Part shown: positions 1-9,841 of the stretch, in pieces
Numbering within the stretch: the first letter of the stretch is position 1
Layout: each line of letters starts with the position of its first letter
Source of the DNA: Salvelinus alpinus
Lineage: Eukaryota; Chordata; Actinopteri; Salmoniformes; Salmonidae
Assembly: GCF_045679555.1 (NCBI RefSeq)
Contig: NC_092091.1
Coordinates: 84,201,657 to 84,265,656, forward strand
DNA length: 64,000 nucleotides
Direction: 5' to 3'
Program-made: the position numbers and the translations under genes
The notes under the pieces: model-generated
The model's input: only the letters and a program-made list of their open reading frames with translations
Told to the model about the DNA's origin: nothing
Databases searched by the model: none

Positions 1-84
1 GAATAAATTAAACAAACCTCATCATGAGGAGTTGGCTATCCAAAATGGGGATATGTGGAGAAATCACTTTGCAAACCTCTACAG
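1..84 (+). mobile_element. LINE ORF2 fragment (Tx1/L1-like), left flank of the hAT element
   Basis: Read in frame from base 2, this stretch encodes the phrase ELAIQNGDMWRNHFANLYS, which resembles the linker region before the reverse transcriptase of L1/Tx1-type LINEs that are common in teleosts. It is cut on the left by the window edge and on the right by the hAT transposon starting at 85. It is therefore a remnant, not the N-terminus of the transposase, although its frame runs into it. The family name is from memory of the motif. Confidence 0.5.
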
Positions 85-2742
85 CACATATGTCAGAGTC
101 AAGGCCCGCGGGCCACATCCGGCCCGCGAGAAGGTTTTTTACGGCCCCTGGGATGATCTTGATTTATTATTAGAACCGGCCCGCAGACCGCAGCAAGCCG
201 GCAGCCCGCAGATCTTTTACACGCACCAATACTACATTTCCCACAATGCAACGGTGACGCACCGAGCAGTAGGCTGCTTCATTTCAATATTTATTGGCAC
301 AGCAGTCGTCAGCATCACAGTAAAATTAACTTTCAGATACCCATCAAAAATGGCAAAACGGAAGGTGGACACTGAGAACCGGGGGTTTCAAACAAGGTGG
401 GAGTCGGAGTATATGTTCACGGAGGTAGCTGGAAAACCTGTGTGTCTTCTGTGTGGAGAAAGTGTGGCGGTACTGAAAGAGTATAATCTGAGACGACATT
501 ATGAAACGAAACACGCGGACAAAAACAAGAATATGGACATGGAACAAAGGCTACAAAAGGCAGAGGAATTAAAACGAGGCCTCAAATCTCGACAGGCTCT
601 GTTCAAAAAAGCCAAATCACAAGGCCAGGCTGCTGTCAAGGCCAGTTTTATTTTGGCAGAAGAGATCGCTAAATCAGCCCGGCCATTTACGGAGGGGGAT
701 TTCATCAAAAACTGCATGATTAAAGTTTGTGACGAAGTTTGCCCAGAAAAAAGGCAACTCTTTTTAAATGTGAGTCTGAGCAGAAACACCATTGCCGAGA
801 GAGTAGACCAGTTGTCCATCAATCTAAAAGAGCAGCTTGTGAAAAAGGGAAAAGATTTCATTGCATATTCCTTGGCTGTGGATGAGAGCACCGACATTTC
901 TGACATTGCCCAGTTGTCAATTTTCATCCGCGGAGTGGACTCCAGCCTAAGCGTGACAGAGGAGTTTTTGGCTTTACGTCCTATGCATGGCACAACTACG
1001 GGGCATGATTTGTATGAAGAGGTGTCAAGATGTGTAAATGAGATGGAGCTGCCTTGGGAAAAACTCGTGGGTTTGACAACCGACGGAGCACCTGCGATGT
1101 GTGGACACAGGAGCGGACTGGTGGCGAAGATACGGGAAAAGATGCAAGAGGAAAACGCGACAGGTGAGCTGACAGCTTATCATTGTATCATACACCAGGA
1201 AGCGTTGTGCGGTAAAGCCTTGAAAATGGAGCATGTAATGAGCATCATCACGCGCACAGTTAACTTTATCAGAGCCAAAGGTTTGAATCACCGCCAGTTC
1301 AAGGCATTTCTGACGGAGTTAGAAACGGAGCATGGTGATTTGCCTTATCACACAGAGGTGCGATGGCTAAGCCAGGGAAAGGTGCTTCAAAGATGTTTCG
1401 AGCTTCGTGAGGAGATTTGTCTGTTCTTGGACAGCAAAGGGAAAGACACAACACAACTCCGAGACGAAATGTTTCTGTGTGAAATGGCTTTTCTGTGTGA
1501 CATTACGAGTCATCTGAATGCAATGAACTTGCAGCTGCAGGGTCGGGATCATGTCATCTCTGATATGTACAGTACAGTGAAGGCATTTAAAACCAAACTG
1601 ACTCTGTGGGAGACGCAGATGCGGAAAGAAAATTTGAGCCACTTTCCCAGCTGCCAGACCATGAAAGAGAAGCTCTCTACCAGTGCGTTCCCGAGCGCAC
1701 AGTTGGCTGATAAAATAGGTATGCTTGCCGCTGACTTTCGACGCCGATTTGCTGACTTTGAAGCACAAAAAAGCAGGTTGGAACTGCTCGGTAACCCATT
1801 TGCTGTTGACGTGGAAAGCTCACCACCAAACCTCCAAATGGAGTTGATTGACCTCCAATGCAATGATGCACTGAGGGCAAAATATGCGGCAGTGGGTGCT
1901 GCGGAGTTCGCCCGTTTCCTCCCCGACACAATGCCCCAGCTGCGCATCCAGGCTGCTCAAACGTTGTCTATGTTTGGCAGCACATACCTGTGTGAACAAC
2001 TGTTTTCTTTGATGAACCTGAACAAAACATCACACAGAAGTCGACTTACTGCTGAACACCTCCACTCAATTCTGAGGATTTCCTCAGCTCAGAGCCTTAC
2101 CCCGAACATTGATGAACTTGTGGAAAAGATGGGACACCACCAAGTATCACCCTCAACCTCAAACAAGTGAACATTACTGTGCAATCACATATTTAGAGTT
2201 TTTACTCAGTTCAAGTTTAAAAGTTAAAGTTTAATATTTGTTTTCACTGCATGTTACTTCTCCTTAAACAAAGTGTTGTTTTTGATTAATAGATTTTTGC
2301 ACTTTATTTTATTGTATTTCAATCCAATTATATTTTAAAAATATTTCAGTTGAGTGGATGATAGAAAATTGCTATTATTGTTTTTTTCTTTGAAGTAAAT
2401 TTAGCCCACTTTTGCTAAAATAGAAAATATAGGCTACTGATGGTGCCTTGAATACCGGTTTCTTTCATTTAATGTTCATGTTATGGGGATTTTTATATAA
2501 AGGAAATTTGTCTTTTGTGTCTGTTGAAAATTAAAGATTACTGACAGAGCCATAAGAAAATATTGCTTTATTTATCTGATCATATTGGAATATATTTGTT
2601 AGGTTTTCAGTAGGTTCAATTAGGTTCACTAGACTATATGCGTCATTTAAAATTTTTTCAATGAACATTCGAACAGTCCGGCCCTCGGCTTGTAGCTAAA
2701 TTTTTTATTTGGCCCTCCGTCCATTTGACTTTGACACCCCTG
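85..2742 (+). mobile_element. hAT (Charlie-like) DNA transposon, near complete
   Basis: The right end reads, on the minus strand, CAGGGGTGTCAAAGTC, the usual terminus of hAT-Charlie elements. The left end at 85 reads CACATATGTCAGAGTCAAGG and matches it in most positions. An 8-bp near repeat flanks the element: ctctacag at 77-84 and ctctacgt at 2743-2750, 6 of 8 identical. The interior holds one transposase gene. The right boundary is independently supported: a second copy of the flanking Tc1 fragment at 35373 onward has the same ctctacgt sequence with no insertion. The left flank is LINE sequence and the right flank is Tc1 sequence, so the two flanks do not join into one empty site. Confidence 0.8.
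350..2170 (+). CDS. hAT-family transposase (GTF2IRD2/Charlie8-like)
   Basis: A 606-codon uninterrupted frame. The Met at 350 is preferred over an upstream in-frame ATG at 32 because the first 106 codons of the longer frame read LINE sequence and the element's own 5' UTR. Visible parts: a BED-type zinc finger near the N-terminus (Cys32, Cys35, His50, His55), the first catalytic acidic residue in AVDESTDIS (Asp178), the second in TTDGAPAMCG (Asp245), the RW motif in TEVRWLSQGK, and the C-terminal hAT dimerisation block with GSTYLCEQLFSLM carrying the third acidic residue (about Glu549). Such proteins cut and paste their element through the terminal repeats. In mammals the related Charlie8 transposase was fused into GTF2IRD2. 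All key residues that can be judged are present, so this copy is young or selectively kept. Fish annotations often label such frames GTF2IRD2-like host genes, but the element ends around it argue for a transposon. Confidence 0.85.
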   Translation: MAKRKVDTENRGFQTRWESEYMFTEVAGKPVCLLCGESVAVLKEYNLRRHYETKHADKNKNMDMEQRLQKAEELKRGLKSRQALFKKAKSQGQAAVKASFILAEEIAKSARPFTEGDFIKNCMIKVCDEVCPEKRQLFLNVSLSRNTIAERVDQLSINLKEQLVKKGKDFIAYSLAVDESTDISDIAQLSIFIRGVDSSLSVTEEFLALRPMHGTTTGHDLYEEVSRCVNEMELPWEKLVGLTTDGAPAMCGHRSGLVAKIREKMQEENATGELTAYHCIIHQEALCGKALKMEHVMSIITRTVNFIRAKGLNHRQFKAFLTELETEHGDLPYHTEVRWLSQGKVLQRCFELREEICLFLDSKGKDTTQLRDEMFLCEMAFLCDITSHLNAMNLQLQGRDHVISDMYSTVKAFKTKLTLWETQMRKENLSHFPSCQTMKEKLSTSAFPSAQLADKIGMLAADFRRRFADFEAQKSRLELLGNPFAVDVESSPPNLQMELIDLQCNDALRAKYAAVGAAEFARFLPDTMPQLRIQAAQTLSMFGSTYLCEQLFSLMNLNKTSHRSRLTAEHLHSILRISSAQSLTPNIDELVEKMGHHQVSPSTSNK

Positions 2743-2997
2743 CTCTACGTGGTTCAACACTCGGCGGTCCGTTCTGTGAGCTTGTGTTGTCTACCACTTC
2801 ACGGCTGAGCCGTTGTTGCTCCTAGACGTGCCACGTTGAAAGTCACTGAGATCTTCAGTAAGAACATTTTACTGCCGATGTTTGTCTATGGAGATTGCAT
2901 GGCTGTGTGCTTAATTTTATACATCTGTCAGCAACATGTGTGGCTGAAATAGCCAAATCCACTGATGTCCACATGCTTTTGGCAATATAGTGTATCT
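2743..2997 (-). mobile_element. Internally deleted Tc1-like transposon, terminal half
   Basis: On the minus strand this matches the left end of a salmonid Tc1-like family: a terminus with GTGGACATCAG, then CATGCAATCTCCATAGACAAAC, then a jump into transposase sequence (AGCAACAACGGCTCAGCCG) reaching the hAT at 2742. The junction after the terminal region shows an internal deletion. The same rearranged element occurs at 35309-35627, next to the second SRCR gene copy. It therefore predates that duplication. Confidence 0.7.
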
Positions 2998-3006
2998 TGT
3001 TATTAC

Positions 3007-3282
3007 CTGAGCAGATCACTTTGAGTCCAGGAAGGTGATCATAGCTTCTAGAACACTCTCTCAGTGCGCGCTTAGACCCAGAACAGTAAACTCTGAACCC
3101 TCTAGTGGTGTTTCCAGGTAGTACTGAAACAGTGGAGCCACAACCCAGCTGTCTACACACTACTGCAGCTGTAAACATCACGTCAGAGAAAGCTCCCACA
3201 GTCCTCCACTCTCCCTGGTCGTACCACTCCACTCCACCAGCACAGCGACTGCCTCCTCCCACCAGCCTCACATCATCAGGCT
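3007..3282 (-). CDS. SRCR gene copy 1, third SRCR exon (6 Cys)
   Basis: 276 bp, 92 codons, phase 1-1, with DDVRLVGGGSRCAGGVEW, VVCRQLGCGSTV and VICSG. One codon shorter than the counterpart at 35636-35914. The segment after RTVGA is completely different in the two copies (FSDVMFT versus EDRDKKDV). Confidence 0.85.
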
Positions 3283-4708
3283 CTGAGAAAAGAAAAGAGA
3301 GAGACAGTAATCTTACTATTTTCTCACTAAAACACACCTATATTGTCTCTCATATTCTTCACTCCAGGTGAGAAACAATGTTGATTGAGAGACAAACTGT
3401 TTCTTACCTGAGCAGGTGAGTCCAACAGCATTACCAGGTAGGCAGGTGTTGTGTTTTCTGTCTGAGGTGTCACAGTCCAGGAGAAGGGACTCTTTGCCTT
3501 TACACTGGAACTCTTTATCCCAGGTGTGACCCTCACCTCCTCCATAGAGCCCCCCCTGTAGAGCTGCAGGAGCCCCACAGCCAAGCTCCCCACAGACTAC
3601 CTCTGCATCCTGCCGGTCAAAGTCAGCTTCACACACTGAAGCCCAGGACTGATTGGACTTCACCTCCACTCTCCCAGAGCAGAAACCAGCTCCATCCACA
3701 AGCCGCACAGACTCTGGAGAAAAAGAGTTGGTTGAACATTCAATCAGTTTTGTTGATGACGCTGTCAAGGACTAAACACACATATGTTGGATAAAAGATT
3801 GTAGTTTGCTATGTTTGATAGTGTAAGAGGTAGAAATGGGTTCTTAGTCACTCAGGATCGGGTTGGGAATAATGCAGGCAGGAGACAGGAATAAGTTCAC
3901 TTCACTTTATAGAAAATAAACAGCTGGACATCCATCAGGCAGCTTCACTTCAGTACCATCTGAACTACAATGATCTGCCCATGAACATCTCCCATAAACC
4001 AATATGACAAACACAAATATAATGTTTAAATACATCTGACATCTCCCATTTTTTAAATTAAATTAAAAACACATAAAACATGATACATGTTAATATTGTA
4101 TAATGTAATAAATAAATCTCTCAATATGACCAGTCTCTTACCTGAACAGATCACATGATGATAATATCCACCAAAACAGAAACCACGTCCTCCTCTGCCA
4201 CACTGTCTAATAGAAGACTCATCTCCGCTACAACTATATATTCTGAATCCTCTTCTTCCATCTTCAATCAGAGGTCCTCTAGATTCAGCTACAACATTCC
4301 CACAGTCCAGCTGTCTACACACAATCGTAGTGTCTCTTATCATGCTCCACCAGGTAGTACATAGACCCAACCACTCTCCTCTGTAGAAGACTTCCACTGT
4401 CCCAGAACAGGAAGTGGTCCCATTCACCAGTCTGACTGAGTATTCAGCTGTAAACAGCAGAGAGGAAAACACAGTGGTGAGGACAGATGATGACAGTGAT
4501 TCTGTTATTCTAACAGCAGTAATGCTTTGTGGTTGACAAGTATTAGTAGTTCCATAAAACACTACTTGTTATTGGGGTTTAGAATGGTTTATATGGACAC
4601 ATGAATTTCTCCATGTGGGATAATAAAGTTGACTAATATTGAACTGCTATAATCACTGTAGATTTATACTCTACCTACCTGGTGGACTGACGCTTTGAGC
4701 CTGGAGAT
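3007..4708 (-). CDS. SRCR-domain receptor gene, copy 1 (partial: linker + three SRCR exons)
   Basis: Four exons on the minus strand, in transcription order 4679-4708 (10 codons), 4142-4447, 3408-3713 and 3007-3282. All introns have GT-AG borders and all exons are phase 1-1. The three large exons each encode one scavenger-receptor cysteine-rich domain starting SVRLV or DVRLV and ending CSG. The first two have eight cysteines (group B pattern) and the last has six (group A pattern). SRCR proteins of this layout are secreted or membrane pattern-recognition receptors (CD163, CD5/CD6, DMBT1 families). Nearest named family: DMBT1/CD163-like; orthology is not assignable. The Ig, membrane and tail exons expected downstream are missing here because transposon sequence and the window edge replace them. 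The signal-peptide exon is not seen. Introns and the middle SRCR exon are nearly identical to the copy at 35636-37340. Confidence 0.85.
3408..3713 (-). CDS. SRCR gene copy 1, second SRCR exon (8 Cys)
   Basis: 306 bp, phase 1-1, with SVRLVDGAGFCSGRVE, VVCGELGCGAP and LTCSG. By eye only three residues differ from the counterpart at 36040-36345 (F/L, H/Q, K/R). Confidence 0.88.
4142..4447 (-). CDS. SRCR gene copy 1, first SRCR exon (8 Cys)
   Basis: 306 bp, 102 codons, phase 1-1. Contains SVRLVNGTTSCSGTVE, the IVCRQLDCG core and a terminal ICSG. It differs from its counterpart at 36774-37079 by about a fifth to a quarter of residues, with balanced small indels, while the adjoining introns differ very little. 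Confidence 0.85.
4679..4708 (-). CDS. SRCR gene copy 1, 10-codon linker exon
   Basis: Borders TTTCTCCTCAG before and GTAGGTAG after. With the phase-1 base from the previous exon it encodes DLQAQSVSPP. The counterpart at 37311-37340 encodes DLQAQHVSPS. A 36-bp minisatellite abuts its acceptor. Confidence 0.7.
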
Positions 4709-4712
4709 CTGA

Positions 4713-5022
4713 GGAGAAAGAGAGAGACAGAGGAGAAAGGGAGGAGTCAGAGGAAGAGAGAGACAGAGGAGAAAGGGAGGAGTCAGAGGAAGAGAGAGAC
4801 AGAGGAGAAAGGGAGGAGTCAGAGGAAGAGAGAGACAGAGGAGAAAGGGAGGAGTCAGAGGAAGAGAGAGACAGAGGAGAAAGGGAGGAGTCAGAGGAAG
4901 AGAGAGACAGAGGAGAAAGGGAGGAGTCAGAGGAAGAGAGAGACAGAGGAGAAAGGGAGGAGTCAGAGGAAGAGAGAGACAGAGGAGAAAGGGAGGAGTT
5001 AGAGGAAGAGAGAGACAGAGGT
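4713..5022. repeat. 36-bp minisatellite at the acceptor of the SRCR linker exon (about 8 units)
   Basis: Unit on the plus strand begins gaggagtcagaggaagagag. On the gene strand it is pyrimidine-rich and continues directly into the acceptor TTTCTCCTCAG, so the array is a lengthened polypyrimidine tract. The duplicate gene has about 18 units at 37345-38015. Confidence 0.85.
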
Positions 5023-5502
5023 TAAATGAACATCAACATGACCTTTCATGATGTGATGGGAAGACAGACTTATCATGAGGTTTCACATGTGTTTGGTTAC
5101 ATAGTGTCCAATGTTCTTCTGAGTGATAAAACAGCAAACATTAACAGTGTTTACTTATCAGACCCACATATATAATAAATATACTATAATATACTATATT
5201 CATATGCTTTTAGTACTCACACATGAATCATATCCTGTATGCAGGTCATGTGTTGTTTTGAGCCAGCAGTAAAAACATACTGACAGGACAGTTCCTCTTT
5301 TGGCCACTAGGTGATAATCTGGTGTCACAGACGCAGGACTGAAGACTAAAGAGAAGCATTGCCCCAATTATCTCTCCTTTCTCCTAAAGTGTACACTTGT
5401 TCCCTTCACTGAAATGACTGGTAAACTAAATATGGTGGAAACGCCCACTTGATAACAGAAGGTAGAGTCCTCTGAGTGGAACGGTGGGAGACAAACAGTA
5501 CC
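5023..5502. other. Intron or intergenic sequence with a MITE-like fragment
   Basis: Bases 5023 to about 5077 match 38013-38067 (end of the SRCR duplication block). About 5357-5430 match, in inverted orientation, the right arm of the hairpin element at 56205-56417 (phrase tatctctcctttctcctaaa). No gene seen. Confidence 0.5.
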
Positions 5503-8242
5503 TCCTCTCCCCTTCTCCTTTCCTCCCTCTCTCCACTCCCCTCCCCCTCTCTTCCCCCCTCCTCTCCTCTCCCCCTCTCCCCCCTTTCATCTTCTCCCCC
5601 TCATCACCCCTCCTCTTCTCTCCCTCCCCCTCCCCCTGTCCCCTCCCCCTCTTCTCTACTCTCCTCTTCTCCCCCTCTCCTCTTCTACCCCAGTCCTCTT
5701 CTCTCCCTCTCCTCTTCTCCCTCCTCGAAAATTCCACCCCTCTCCTCTTCTCCCCCTCTCCTCCCCCCTCGAATATTCTACCCCTCCCCTCTTCTCCCCC
5801 TCTCCTCTTCCTCTCCTCTTCTCTCCCTCTCCTCTTCTCTCCCTCTCCTCTTCTCTCCCTCTCCTCTCTCCCTCTCCCTCCTCCCCCTTCTCTCCCTCTC
5901 CTCTTCTCTCCCTCTCCTCTTCTCCCCCTCTCCTCTTCTCTCCCTCTCCTCTTCTCCCTCCTCGAATACTCCACCCCTCTCCTCTTCTCCACCTCTCCGC
6001 TTCTCCCCCTCGAATATTCTACCCCTCTCCTCTTCTCCCCCATTCTTCCCCTCCCCCTCTCCTCTTCTCCCCCTCTCTTCTCATCTTCTGACCCTTGCTC
6101 TTCTCCCCCTCTCCACTTCTCACAATCTAATTTTCTCACCTTCTCTTCTCTCCCCCATCTCTTCTCCCTCCTCGAAAATTTTCCCCCTCTCCTCTTCTCT
6201 TCTCCCCTTCTAAATTCTCCCCCTCTCCTCTTCTCTTCTCCCCTTCTAATATTCTACCCCTCTCCTCTCCTCTTCTCCCCCTTCTAATATTCTACCCCTC
6301 TCCTCTTCTCCCCCATTCTTCCCCTCCCCCTCTCCCCCTCTCATCGTCTGACCCTCTATTCTCCTCTTCTGCCCCTTGCTCTTCTCCCCCTCTCCACTTC
6401 TCACAATCTCATTTTCTCACCTTCTCTTCTCTCCCCCCTCCTCGAATATTCTACCCCTCTCTTCTCTCCCCTCTTCTCTTCTCTCCTCTTCTCCCTCCTC
6501 GAATATTCCACCCCTCTCCTCTTCTCCACCTCTCCTCTTCTCCCCCCTTGAATATTCTACCCCTCTCCTCTTCTCCCCCATTCTTCCCCTCCCCCTCTCT
6601 TCTCATCTTCTGACCCTCTATTCTCATCTTCTGACCCTTGCTCTTCTCCCCCTCTCCACTTCTCACAATCTCATTTTCTCACCTTCTCTTCTCTCCCCCA
6701 TCTCTTCTCCCTCCTCGAATATTCTACCCCTCTCTTCTCTCCCCTCTCCTCTTCTCCCCTTCTAATATTCTCCCCCTCTCCTCTTCTCTTCTCCCCTTCT
6801 AATATTCTCCCCCTCTCCTCTCCTCTTCTCCCCCTTCTAATATTCTCCCCCTCTCCTCTCCTCTTCTCCCCCTTCTAATATTCTCCCCCTCTCCTCTCCT
6901 CTTCTCCCCTTCTAATATTCTACCCCTCTCCTCTTCTCCCCCTTCTAATATTCTACCCCTCTCTTCTCTCCCCTCTCCTCTTCTCCCCCTTCTAATATTC
7001 TCCCCCTCTCCTCTTCTCTTCTCCCCTTCTAATATTCTACCCCTCTCCTCTTCTCTTCTCCCCCTTCTAATATTCTACCCCTCTCTTCTCTCCCCTCTCC
7101 TCTTCTCCCCCTTCTAATATTCTCCCCCTCTCCTCTCCTCTTCTCCCCCTTCTAATATTCTCCCCCTCTCCTCTCCTCTTCTCCCCTTCTAATATTCTAC
7201 CCCTCTCCTCTTCTCTTCTCCCCCTTCTAATATTCTACCCCCCTCTTCTCTCCCCTCTCCTCTTCTCCCCCTTCTAATATTCTACCCCTCTCCTCTTCTC
7301 TTCTCCCCTTCTAATATTCTCCCCCTCTCCTCTTCTCTTCTCCCCCTTCTAATATTCTACCCCTCTCCTCTCCTCTTCTCCCCTTCTAATATTCTACCCC
7401 TCTCCTTTTCTCTTCTCCCCCTTCTAATATTCTACCCCTCTCCTCTTCTCTTCTCCCCTTCTAATATTCTCCCCCTCTCCTCTCCTCTTCTCCCCCTTCT
7501 AATATTCTACCCCTCTCCTCTTCTCCCCCATTCTTCCCCTCCCCCTCTCCCCCTCTCTTCTCATCTTCTGACCCTCTATTCTCCTCTTCTGCCCCTTGCT
7601 CTTCTCCCCCTCTCCACTTCTCACAATCTCATTTTCTCACCTTCTCTTCTCTCCCCCATCTCTTCTCCCTCCTCGAATATTCTACCCCTCTCTTCTCTCC
7701 CCTCTTCTCCCCTTCTAATATTCTCCCCCTCTCCTCTTCTCTTCTCCCCTTCTAATATTCTCCCCCTCTCCTCTTCTCTTCTCCCCTTCTAATATTCTAC
7801 CACTCTTCTCAACTCCCCCTCTCCTCTTTCCCCCTTCTAATATTCTACCCCTCTTCTCTTCTCTCCCTCTTCTCTTCTCCCTCCTTGACTATTCTACCCA
7901 TCTCTTCTCCCCCTCCCCCTTCTAATATTCTACCCCTCTTCTCAACTCCCCCTCTCCTCTCCTCTCTTTCTTCTTCTCCCCCATTCATCTTCTCCGCCTC
8001 TCCACTCCTCTTCTTCCCCTCCCCTCTCCTCTTCTCCCCCTCTCTTCTTCTCTTCTCCCCATCTCCTCTTCTCTCCCTCTCATCTCCTCTTCTCCCCCCT
8101 CGCTTCTCATCTTCTGACCCTCTATTCTCCTCTTCTGCCCCCTGCTCTTCTCCCCCTCTCCACTTCTCACAATCTCATTTTCTCACCCTATCGTCTGCCC
8201 CTCTCCTCTTCTGCCCCTCTCCTCTCCTCTTCTCTATTCTCC
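5503..8242. repeat. 2.7-kb polypyrimidine tract (CTCTTCTCC-rich)
   Basis: Almost pure C/T on the plus strand, with runs of cctctcctcttctccccctc interrupted by phrases such as ttctaatattctacccc that recur many times between 6730 and 7870. The long open frames here on either strand encode only Ser/Pro/Leu or Arg/Gly/Glu and are artefacts of composition. Confidence 0.9.
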
Positions 8243-9120
8243 GTTTTACTAGCGTTTAAGAGCAGTTGGAGGCCACGGAAGGAGTGATGTATGGCATTGA
8301 ATCTCATTTGGAGGTTAGTTAACACAGTGTCCAAAGAAGGGCCAGAAGTATACAGAATGGTGTCGTCTGCGTAGAGGTGGATCAGAGAATCACCAGCAGC
8401 AAGAGCGACATCATTGATATATACAGAGAAAAGAGTAGGCTTGAGAATTGAGCCCTGTGGCACCCCCATAGAGACTGCCAGAGGTCCGGACAACAGGCCC
8501 TCCGATTTGACACACTGAACTCTGTCTGAGAAGTAGTTGGTGAAACAGGCGAGGCAGTCATTAGAGAAACCAAGGCTGTTGAGTCTGCCGATAAAAATAC
8601 GGTGATTGACAGAGTCGAAAGCCTTGGCCAGGTCGATGAAGACGGCTGCATAGTACTGTCTTTTTTTAATGGCAGTTATGATATCGTTTAGGACCGTGAC
8701 CAGCTCGAAAACCAGACTGCACAGCGGGTACGGTGGGATGCGAAATGGTCAGTGATCTGTTTAATAACTTGGCTTTCGAAGACTTTAGATAGGCAGGGCA
8801 GGATGGATATAGGTCTGTAACAGTTTGGGTCTAGAGTGTCTCCCCCTTTGAAGAGGGGGATCACCACGGCAGCCCTCCAATCTTTAGGGATCTCGGACGA
8901 AACGAAAGAGAGGTTGAACAGGCTAGTAATAGGGGTTGCAACAATGGCGGCGGATAATTAAAGAAAGAGAGGGTCCAGATTGACTTGCCCAGCTGATTTG
9001 TACGGGTCCAGGTTTTGCAGCTCTTTCAGAACATCTGCTATCTGGATTTGGGTGAAGGAGAAGCTGCGGAGGCTTGGGCAAGTAGCTGCGGGGGGTGCGT
9101 AGCTGTTGGCTGGGGTTGGG
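8243..9120 (-). mobile_element. LINE reverse-transcriptase fragment inside the CT tract
   Basis: On the minus strand this matches bases about 22000-22895 of the full LINE at 19083-23997. It covers reverse-transcriptase boxes including SGPLAVSMGVPQGSIL and HLYADDTILYTSG. The catalytic motif survives but the frame is broken (two overlapping frames at 8382-8651 and 8188-8493). Both ends pass straight into polypyrimidine sequence, without the LINE's 5' or 3' end. Confidence 0.85.
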
Positions 9121-9668
9121 CCAATAGCTCCTCTTCTCTCTCTTCTCCTCTTCTCCCCCTCTCCTCTTCTCTTCTCCTCTCTCTTCTCCTCTTCTCCCCC
9201 TCTCTTCTCCTCTTCTCCCCCTCTCTTCTCCTCTTTCCACTCTCTCCTCTTCTCCCCCTCTCATCTCCTCTTCTCCCCCTCTCATCTCCTCTTCTCCCCC
9301 TCTCCTCTCACCTTCTACTCTCCTCTTCTGCCCCTTTCTTCTCTTCTTCTCCCCATTCTACTCTTCTCGTCACCCCTCTCTTCTCCCCTTCTCTCCCTCC
9401 CTCCTCTTCTCCCCTCTCCTCCCCTCTTCTCCCCATCTCCCTTTCTCCTCCCCTTTCCTCCACTCTTCTTCCTCCCTCTCCTCCCCCGTTCTTCTCCTCT
9501 TCTCCCCCTCTCTTCTCCCCTTCTCCCCCTTCTCTTCTCCCCCTCTCTTCTAATCCTCTCTTCTCCTCCTCTCCCCTCTTCTGCCCCTTTCTTCACTTCT
9601 TCTCCCCATTCTACTCTTCACCCCTCTCCTCTTCTCCCTCCCTTCTCCCCTTCTCTCCCTCTGCTCTC
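9121..9668. repeat. Polypyrimidine tract, continuation beyond the LINE fragment
   Basis: C/T-rich sequence of the same kind as 5503-8242 (cctcttctccccctctcttc), so the LINE piece is embedded in one long tract. Confidence 0.85.
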
Positions 9669-9841
9669 CGACCGTTCCACAGGTGCATGTTCATTAATTG
9701 TTTATGTTTCATTGAAAAAGCATGGGAAACAGTGTTTAAACCCTTTACAATGAAGATCTGTGAAGTTATTTGGATTTTTACGAATTATCTTTGAAAGACA
9801 GGGTCCTGAAAAAGGGACCTCTTTTTTTTTTGCTGAGTTTA
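9669..9841 (-). mobile_element. End of a second Tc1-like transposon family
   Basis: Contains the phrases cagtgtttaaaccctttaca and gaaaaagggacctc and ends tgctgagttta, which I recognise as the terminal part of a salmonid Tc1-like element whose terminus reads TAAACTCAGCAAAAA on the minus strand. No transposase part remains. Confidence 0.65.

Noticed and set aside
77-84. Simple 8-bp target-site duplication for the hAT element
   Set aside because: 6 of 8 bases agree, but the flanks are two different elements and the second locus shows a different left neighbour, so it may not be a true duplication.
32-349. N-terminal 106-codon extension of the hAT transposase
   Set aside because: It translates LINE sequence and the element's 5' UTR; the internal Met at 350 begins the family-like sequence.
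5476-6287. Long open frames of Ser/Pro/Leu or Arg/Gly/Glu in the CT tracts (also 38694-41258, 854 codons)
   Set aside because: They exist only because the tract is nearly pure pyrimidine on one strand, with overlapping frames on both strands and no splice or start context.
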